This document shows, one piece after another, positions 58,710 through 64,000 of a stretch of 64,000 nucleotides of DNA; the first letter of the stretch is position 1; each line of letters starts with the position of its first letter. The stretch spans positions 1 through 64,000 of the forward strand of contig JBCBKU010000003.1 of NCBI GenBank assembly GCA_038521345.1, in the 5' to 3' direction. A program made the translations under genes and the position numbers. The notes below the pieces were generated by a model that worked only from the letters and a program-made list of their open reading frames with translations, did not search any database and was not told the DNA's origin. Origin of the DNA: JBCBKU01 sp038521345 (GTDB taxonomy: Bacteria > Pseudomonadota > Alphaproteobacteria > Rhodobacterales > Rhodobacteraceae).

Positions 58710-60233
58710 TTAACCGGGTGGGACGACGTCAGGCCGAAGGGTCAACGTCTGGTTCGCGTCGAACATCTTCCAATCGGACCAGTCGGCGCCGGGCCATCGG
58801 ACGCGTACTTCGGCGGTGGATGCAGGACCAAGACCGAAATGCACCGGGCCCGCCTGGCCGCCGGCATGGCCGCCGCCGACCGTGACCTCGCGCGCCTGTA
58901 CACCGGCTTTGGTGCGAACCTCGATCCACGCACCGATCCCGCGCGTGTTGCGTGCGTTTTGCCGGAGTTCGACGCGGACCCAATTGCCGGTGTCCTGCGT
59001 CGTGTTTTGCCAAAGCTCCATGGGCGCCCGGCGGTTCACGACAACGAGGTCCAGTCGACCGTCGCCGTCGAAATCGGCCATGGCCGCACCTCGCGACCGC
59101 GTTACCGAGGCGACGCCGGCGCTCTCGGCGACTTCGGAAAACGTTCCGTCCGGGCGTTGGACCAGAAGGTTGTTCGGGTCTTCCATGGCGTTTGATGGCA
59201 TCTGATCGACATTGCCCTTGGCGATGAAGAGGTCGAGACGCCCGTCGTTGTCGATATCGCCGAACTCGGCGTGCCACCCGGTGGAGGGCCGCCCATCATC
59301 GCCAAGGAAAGGGCGCTGGGCATAGGTTCCTTGCGCGAATGGCGCGTTCTGAAGTTTGCCCGCGCGGTTGAACTGCAAAAGCTGATCGCCCATGGAGGTG
59401 AGCATCACATCGGGCCACCCATCGGCATCCACGTCGCCGCTTGCGATGCCCATTCCCCAAAGCGACACCCGGTTCCATCCGTCGGCCTCGGTACGAGGGG
59501 CGAGGGGCGACAGGCGCCACATCTCTTCATGGCCGCCCGACAGGTAGTAGTGCCGATCGTTGGATATGCGCAGTTCAGGAACGCCCGTCCGACGCCAGTC
59601 CGACAGAAGCATCGACAAGGCACAATAGCCGGGTTCGATTCCCAAGGGTGCGCTGTATCCCTCGGGGCCCGGGCGGTGCAGCTCGTTCGGGGCGCAGGCA
59701 CCAAAGGGACCCTCCGGGTCATCACGATCCACATAGTTCCCGATCGCCAATGTGGGCCATGTCTGGCCCGCCTCCCATGTTGCCGAGAACGCCGTTGTCC
59801 ACGCATCGCCCGCATGAAAGCCCCAGTCGTTCGATGCTTCCCGGAAGCCGCAGGATCCGTTGCCTTTCAATAGGATGTTCGGACCGACGCGGAGAAGAAC
59901 AAGGTCCAGCCGTCCGTCGCTGTCGATGTCTGCGGGATAGATTCCGGTGACGTCGACAAGTTCCGCAAATTCGCCCATGCGGAACTGAAACGCCGCGCCG
60001 GGTTCTGGCGTGGTGTTCACGAAAAGCCTTGCAGGCGACGCGCCTCCGGCGGCGGCGATGTCGGGACGGGTGTCGCCATTGCAATCGAAGACCGCGACGC
60101 CCCCTCCCACGAAATGCTCCCACCCACCCGAATAGATGTGCTGGACCGGCAGAGCACTGATGCGGTCCTCAAAAACAGGGTTGGCCACGGCCGGGGCCGC
60201 CAACACCGCTGCGATGCACAGAAGCCGGATCAT
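58710..60233 (-). CDS. CRTAC1-type exported protein (FG-GAP repeats, ASPIC/UnbV domain)
   Basis: The 507-residue protein has a signal peptide (LLCIAAVLAAPAVANP) and FG-GAP/VCBS repeats with calcium-binding DxDxDG-type loops: FDCNGDTRPDIAAAGG, DIDSDGRLDLVLL, DVDADGWPDVMLTS, DIDNDGRLDLFIA and DFDGDGRLDLVVV. A C-terminal ASPIC/UnbV region (residues 425-500) contains GGGHAGGQ and FGLG. It is probably a secreted beta-propeller adhesion or binding protein. Its ATG overlaps the ROK regulator stop (ATGA), and it meets the MauG-like gene tail to tail. Confidence 0.88.
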   Translation of the reverse strand: MIRLLCIAAVLAAPAVANPVFEDRISALPVQHIYSGGWEHFVGGGVAVFDCNGDTRPDIAAAGGASPARLFVNTTPEPGAAFQFRMGEFAELVDVTGIYPADIDSDGRLDLVLLRVGPNILLKGNGSCGFREASNDWGFHAGDAWTTAFSATWEAGQTWPTLAIGNYVDRDDPEGPFGACAPNELHRPGPEGYSAPLGIEPGYCALSMLLSDWRRTGVPELRISNDRHYYLSGGHEEMWRLSPLAPRTEADGWNRVSLWGMGIASGDVDADGWPDVMLTSMGDQLLQFNRAGKLQNAPFAQGTYAQRPFLGDDGRPSTGWHAEFGDIDNDGRLDLFIAKGNVDQMPSNAMEDPNNLLVQRPDGTFSEVAESAGVASVTRSRGAAMADFDGDGRLDLVVVNRRAPMELWQNTTQDTGNWVRVELRQNARNTRGIGAWIEVRTKAGVQAREVTVGGGHAGGQAGPVHFGLGPASTAEVRVRWPGADWSDWKMFDANQTLTLRPDVVPPG

Positions 60234-61513
60234 TGTGCAGCCAGTTCGCGGCCGGGCCCAAGCCGCTCTTCGGTGACAGACGCCAAAGCCAGCGCACCAG
60301 CGCCATAAGCCCACAAGAGGTCGCCCCAGGCATTCACCTCGATCGGCGTCGGCGATCCGCCGGTTTCAAGGACGAGCCGCTCCATCTCTGACAGGGTTTC
60401 GGCCGAATACAGATAATCGTATCGCATGCGCTCGCCCGACAGAACGATGAAGGCCGGGTCGAACAGGTTCACCACATTGGCCAGACCCATGGCGAGATAT
60501 CGCCCGGCACGTCGGAACACGGTTTGCGCCGCCATGTTTCCGGCCTTGGCCTCGTGGTAGAGTGACTCGATCAGGCTGCGGACACTTTGTCCCTCGCTCT
60601 TGGTCCAGTCGAGGACCGTTCCCGCCTCGCGCGCAAGGGCGTAATCGGCCACATAGGCCTCAAGACAGCCGCGTTGGCCGCATCGGCAAAGCGCGCCATC
60701 CAACTGGACCTTGGTATGGCCTAGCTCCAGTCCCATGCCCTGGGTCCCGCGATAGAGGCGGTGGTTCATCACGAAACCCATGCCAACCCCATGCTCGATT
60801 GTCACAACCGCGAAGTTGGCCTTGCGCCGCCCGACGCCGAACCAGAGTTCCGCCAGGGCGACCACATTTGCATCGTTGTCGATTGCGCAAGGTATGCCAA
60901 GGCGCTGTGTTGCGAGGCTCGCAAAATCGATGCCGCGGGCGTCAAGGACGGGGGACCAAGAGACCCGGCCCGTATCGCTGTCGACAAAGCCCGGGACGCC
61001 TAGCCCGACAGCAGCCACCCGATCGCGATCAAGGCCGGCCTGGCGCACCATGTCATCAAGAAGCGCACTGGCGTCGGTCAGGACATCTTCGGCCTTGCGC
61101 AAGCCTCGTTCGACAGAGACCGAACCAGAGATGACCTCGTTGCCGGCAAAATCGAGAACCACGATGGTATAGTTTTCGTCCGACAGTTTGATCCCCGCCA
61201 CATGGACCGCGTCCGCACGCACCCCAAGCGCAACCGGAGGACGGCCGCGGCTGGTGTCGCTGGGTTCGCGGGGCGCGGCCACTTCTTCTAGGAACCCGAT
61301 CTCGATCAGTTCCGATGTCGATGTTGTGACGGTGGCCGGACTGACGCCCAGCTCTTTTGCGACTCGAACGCGCGGCACGAGTCCGGCGGCCCGAACATGT
61401 TCGAAGATCTGCTGCCGAATGGGCCGAGAAGCGCCCGCAACGGGCGTGATGACGGGGCCGCAACCATGCACCCCGCCGCGCCGAAGCTCCTCGATACCCC
61501 AGTTACTGGACAT
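60230..61513 (-). CDS. ROK family transcriptional repressor (XylR-like)
   Basis: The 427-residue protein has an N-terminal winged helix (VRVAKELGVSPATVTTSTSE near residue 49) and a ROK sugar-kinase-like domain. The domain has GVGMGFVMN near 225, a zinc site CRCGQRGCLEAY near 265-276 and a LGHT segment just before it. ROK repressors release DNA on binding a sugar. It is divergent from xylF, and inverted repeats that fit a ROK operator lie at its start codon and upstream of xylF. Unusually, its stop overlaps the start of the CRTAC1-type gene, tying a secreted protein to the regulator transcript. Confidence 0.9.
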   Translation of the reverse strand: MSSNWGIEELRRGGVHGCGPVITPVAGASRPIRQQIFEHVRAAGLVPRVRVAKELGVSPATVTTSTSELIEIGFLEEVAAPREPSDTSRGRPPVALGVRADAVHVAGIKLSDENYTIVVLDFAGNEVISGSVSVERGLRKAEDVLTDASALLDDMVRQAGLDRDRVAAVGLGVPGFVDSDTGRVSWSPVLDARGIDFASLATQRLGIPCAIDNDANVVALAELWFGVGRRKANFAVVTIEHGVGMGFVMNHRLYRGTQGMGLELGHTKVQLDGALCRCGQRGCLEAYVADYALAREAGTVLDWTKSEGQSVRSLIESLYHEAKAGNMAAQTVFRRAGRYLAMGLANVVNLFDPAFIVLSGERMRYDYLYSAETLSEMERLVLETGGSPTPIEVNAWGDLLWAYGAGALALASVTEERLGPGRELAAQ

Positions 61514-61514
61514 A

Positions 61515-61537
61515 TTTACTTTGGACCTCGAAGTAAA
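61515..61537. promoter_or_regulatory. Candidate ROK operator 1 (TTTACTT-N9-AAGTAAA)
   Basis: Perfect 7-bp arms with 9-bp spacing begin 1 bp upstream of the ROK start codon, where bound repressor would block its own gene. The same architecture recurs at 61631, with the spacer also ending in TCG. Confidence 0.7.
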
Positions 61538-61630
61538 AATCGGCAGCCACCACTCGGAATTCGGCGTTTGATCCGGCGGCAGGCCAAAAACATGCCCAAG
61601 CGTGAGGCGGTTTGTGTATCGACGTCAAGA

Positions 61631-61653
61631 TTTATTTTGACAATCGAAATTAA
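61631..61653. promoter_or_regulatory. Candidate ROK operator 2 (TTTATTT-N9-AAATTAA)
   Basis: This copy has the same 7-9-7 layout and matches operator 1 at 12 of the 14 arm positions. It lies about 80 bp before the xylF start, close to where a promoter would sit, and would let the ROK protein repress the transporter. Confidence 0.7.
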
Positions 61654-61734
61654 TCTGCCACGCTCATGCTGCCCCGGCGATTCTGCCGGTCAAACCCCGA
61701 GACAGGGGTGCAACACATCACGGGAGGAAATCCG

Positions 61735-62757
61735 ATGCGTTACTCTATTCTCGCTGCCGCGGTTGCCGCGGCCGGCGCTTTCGGTTCAACCGCGCTTGCC
61801 CAGACAGTCGGTGTCAGCTGGTCGAACTTTCAGGAAGAGCGTTGGAAGACGGACGAAGCTGCCATTGTCGGCGCGCTTGAGGCCGCCGGTGCCGAGTATG
61901 TCTCGGCCGACGCGCAGTCGTCAGCCGCCAAGCAGCTTGCCGATGTGGAAAGCCTTATCGCTCAGGGCGTCGATGCTCTGATCATCCTTGCTCAGGATGC
62001 GTCTGCGATTGGCCCCGCGGTGCAAGCCGCAGCCGACGAAGGCATCCCGGTTGTTGCCTACGACCGTCTGATTGAGGACGAGCGTGCCTTCTACCTGACG
62101 TTCGACAATGTCGAGGTTGGCCGCATGCAGGCGCGCGCAGTCTTCGCGGCGCAGCCCTCGGGCAACTACGTGATGATCAAAGGCTCGGCTCAGGACCCGA
62201 ACGCGGACTTCCTGCGCGGCGGTCAGCAAGAGATCCTGCAGGCGGCGATTGATGCAGGCGACATCACCATCGTCGGCGAAGCCTATACGGATGGCTGGCT
62301 TCCGGCGAACGCCCAGCGGAACATGGAACAGATCCTGACGGCCAACGACAACAACGTCGACGCTGTCGTGGCTTCGAACGACGGCACAGCCGGTGGCGTT
62401 GTCGCAGCTCTGACCGCACAGGGCATGGAAGGCATTCCGGTCTCGGGTCAGGACGGCGATCATGCCGCGCTGAACCGCGTCGCGCTCGGAACGCAGACCG
62501 TGTCGGTTTGGAAAGATGCTCGCGATCTGGGTCGTGCGGCCGGCGAGATTGCCGTGCAGCTCGCCAATGGCGCCGAGATGTCGGACATCGAGAACACGGT
62601 TCAGTTCGATACGCCGGGTGGCAACACGATGACGGCGGCTTTTCTTGCGCCGGTGCCGATCACGCGCACCAACCTGAACGCCGTCGTCGAAGCTGGCTGG
62701 ATCACGCAGGAAGCGCTTTGCCAGGGCGTCACTGCCGGCCCCATCCCCTGCAACTGA
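61735..62757 (+). CDS. xylF: D-xylose ABC transporter substrate-binding protein
   Basis: The 340-residue protein has a signal peptide (ILAAAVAAAGAFGSTALAQ) and the XylF pattern: VGVSWSNFQEERWKTDEAA at the mature start, GVDALIILAQDASAIGP near residue 80, IPVVAYDRLI near 104, and SGQDGDHAALNRV near 240. GGGAGGA precedes ATG 61735. XylF binds D-xylose in the periplasm. The adjacent ROK (XylR-type) regulator and the xylH permease support the assignment. Confidence 0.93.
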   Translation: MRYSILAAAVAAAGAFGSTALAQTVGVSWSNFQEERWKTDEAAIVGALEAAGAEYVSADAQSSAAKQLADVESLIAQGVDALIILAQDASAIGPAVQAAADEGIPVVAYDRLIEDERAFYLTFDNVEVGRMQARAVFAAQPSGNYVMIKGSAQDPNADFLRGGQQEILQAAIDAGDITIVGEAYTDGWLPANAQRNMEQILTANDNNVDAVVASNDGTAGGVVAALTAQGMEGIPVSGQDGDHAALNRVALGTQTVSVWKDARDLGRAAGEIAVQLANGAEMSDIENTVQFDTPGGNTMTAAFLAPVPITRTNLNAVVEAGWITQEALCQGVTAGPIPCN

Positions 62758-62771
62758 TCTGACCCGATGAA

Positions 62772-62800
62772 AACCGGCGCGCCTTTGCTGCGCGCCGGTT
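62772..62800 (+). terminator. Intercistronic hairpin after xylF
   Basis: A perfect 11-bp stem (AACCGGCGCGC / GCGCGCCGGTT) with a 7-nt loop lies 15 bp after xylF. There is no T-run, so it more likely stabilises the xylF message or attenuates xylH than fully terminates. Confidence 0.65.
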
Positions 62801-62848
62801 CATGGCCCGGCCACCCCACGGTGCCCTCTCTCTTCCAAAGGGAACGCG

Positions 62849-64000
62849 ATGACCGAAACGGCGCCCACCACGCCCGACACCGCGCGCAAGCGCTCCGTCT
62901 TCGAAGCGCTTGAACTCGACACACGTCTGCTTGGGATGATCGGCGCGTTCGTCGTGTTGTGCTTGGTCTTCAACTTTATCACCGAAGGCCGCTTTCTGAC
63001 GCCTCGGAACATTTTCAACCTCACGATCCAGACTGTCAGCGTCGCAATCATGGCAACCGGAATGGTCTTCGTGATCGTCACCCGCCACATTGATCTTTCA
63101 GTCGGTTCGCTTCTGGCCACGTGTTCGGCATTCATGGCAATGACGCAAACCCTTGTCGTTCCGGAGTGGCTGGGGCTCGGGCTGGGTCATCCGATGGTCA
63201 CCCCGGTTGCGATCATCGTCGGCCTTGTCGTGGGCACCTTGGTTGGCGCATTCAACGGATGGCTGGTGGGCTATCTCACCATCCCGGCGTTTATCGTGAC
63301 GCTTGGAGGCCTTCTCGTTTGGCGGAACGTCGCTTGGTATCTGACCAGCGGCCAGACGATTGGCCCGCTCGACGAGACGTTCCAGCTATTCGGCGGCACC
63401 AACGGGACGCTCGGCGAAACCTGGTCCTGGGTCTTTGGAATCGTGGCCGTTGTGGGTGCCCTTCTTGTCCTGGCCTCGGCACGGCGCAACAAGGTGAACC
63501 ATGACTTTCCGGTAAAGCCACTATGGGCCGAGTTCGCGCTCGGAGGACTTATAACGGCTGCCATACTTGGCTTCGTCGGAATCCTGAATTCCTACGAAAT
63601 TCCGACCCGGCGGCTCGAACGGATGTTTGAGGCACGGGGCGAGGTGATGCCCGAGGGTTTCACCCAGGGCTATGGCATGCCGATCTCAGTTCTCGTGCTG
63701 ATTATCGTGGCCGTTGTGATGACCGTCGTCGCACAAAGGACGCGCCTTGGCCGATACATCTTCGCAACCGGCGGCAATCCGGACGCGGCAGAGCTTTCGG
63801 GGATCAACACCCGCATGCTGACCGTGAAGGTCTTTGCGCTTATGGGCTTTCTTTGTGCGCTCTCGGCCGTCGTCGCTTCGTCGCGCCTGACCTTCCACTC
63901 GAACGACATCGGCACCTTGGACGAATTGCGCGTCATCGCCGCGGCCGTCATCGGAGGCACGGCGCTTTCCGGTGGGATCGGCACGATCTACGGCGCAATT
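62849..64000 (+). CDS. xylH: Xylose-type ABC transporter permease, 3' end cut by window
   Basis: The first 384 residues are present and remain open at the window edge; XylH proteins are around 400-430 residues. Hydrophobic segments alternate with the family motifs VIVTRHIDLSVGSLLA near residue 76, YLTIPAFIVTLGGLLVWRN near 142, GRYIFATGGNPDAAELSGIN near 303 and ELRVIAAAVIGGTALSGG near 357, the ATPase-contact loop. AAAGGGA precedes ATG 62849. A xylG ATPase gene probably follows outside the window. Confidence 0.93.
   Translation, partial: MTETAPTTPDTARKRSVFEALELDTRLLGMIGAFVVLCLVFNFITEGRFLTPRNIFNLTIQTVSVAIMATGMVFVIVTRHIDLSVGSLLATCSAFMAMTQTLVVPEWLGLGLGHPMVTPVAIIVGLVVGTLVGAFNGWLVGYLTIPAFIVTLGGLLVWRNVAWYLTSGQTIGPLDETFQLFGGTNGTLGETWSWVFGIVAVVGALLVLASARRNKVNHDFPVKPLWAEFALGGLITAAILGFVGILNSYEIPTRRLERMFEARGEVMPEGFTQGYGMPISVLVLIIVAVVMTVVAQRTRLGRYIFATGGNPDAAELSGINTRMLTVKVFALMGFLCALSAVVASSRLTFHSNDIGTLDELRVIAAAVIGGTALSGGIGTIYGAI

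Noticed and set aside
1..64000. tRNA, rRNA, CRISPR, insertion sequences, replication origin
   Set aside because: I found no cloverleaf with T-loop consensus, no spaced direct repeats, no transposase motifs and no DnaA-box cluster on reading both strands; small RNAs without a protein signal could still be missed.

Overview
The window is high-GC, densely packed bacterial DNA. The gene content fits an alphaproteobacterium of the Rhodobacterales (Roseobacter-type): heterotetrameric sarcosine oxidase, several sugar ABC systems, DctPQM and TAXI-type TRAP transporters, acid-sugar catabolism, and many overlapping ATGA gene junctions. The taxonomic placement is inference from gene content. I saw no rRNA, tRNA, CRISPR array, insertion sequence or integrase. 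Both ends cut a gene: a four-carbon acid-sugar kinase on the left and a xylose-type ABC permease on the right.

Layout. 1-6.1 kb: tetronate (C4 acid sugar) catabolism, otnK (partial)-otnC-otnI, a GntR regulator, an isopropylmalate-dehydrogenase-like enzyme and an inositol-monophosphatase-like enzyme, converging on a Gfo/Idh/MocA dehydrogenase and a TIM-barrel isomerase. 6.2-11.3 kb (minus): soxBDAG sarcosine oxidase, whose delta subunit has lost its zinc cysteines. 11.4-23.1 kb: an unusual signalling/GTPase locus. A TraG/VirD4-like ATPase and an unknown protein are transcribed leftward. Rightward run a Ser/Thr kinase, an FHA protein, a PP2C phosphatase, a degenerate GTPase, a dynamin-like GTPase, a small GTPase, a Roadblock/LC7-like protein and an unknown protein. 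23.2-26.1 kb: hexuronate catabolism (uxaC and a fructuronate-reductase-type dehydrogenase). 26.2-28.3 kb: a large uncharacterised exported protein. 28.4-34.9 kb: imelysin and di-haem cytochrome genes in two divergent groups, probably periplasmic and iron-linked. 35.1-40.0 kb: inositol-2-dehydrogenase-like gene, sugar ABC transporter and an isomerase, behind an 18-bp perfect palindrome.

40.0-49.6 kb: a catabolic island. GntR, an Asp/Glu-racemase-like protein and an enolase-superfamily enzyme diverge from a ThDP enzyme, a D-amino-acid-dehydrogenase-like flavoenzyme, a DctPQM TRAP transporter and a BASS-like membrane protein. 49.6-56.4 kb (minus): a DctB/DctD two-component pair followed by a TAXI-type TRAP transporter (binding protein and fused permease). 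56.6-60.2 kb: a methyltransferase, a MauG/cytochrome c peroxidase-like protein and a convergent FG-GAP/ASPIC protein. 60.2-64 kb: a ROK repressor and a divergent xylF-xylH transporter, with two matching operator-like inverted repeats between them.

Most of the window is a scavenging repertoire: import systems, each beside catabolic enzymes and a local regulator. The exception is 11.4-23.1 kb, where reversible Ser/Thr phosphorylation, phosphopeptide recognition, three GTPase-fold proteins and a Roadblock protein sit opposite an orphan coupling-protein-like ATPase. It is the best candidate for an undescribed system. Start sites were chosen by reading upstream ribosome-binding sites and expected N-termini; several differ from the longest open frame.
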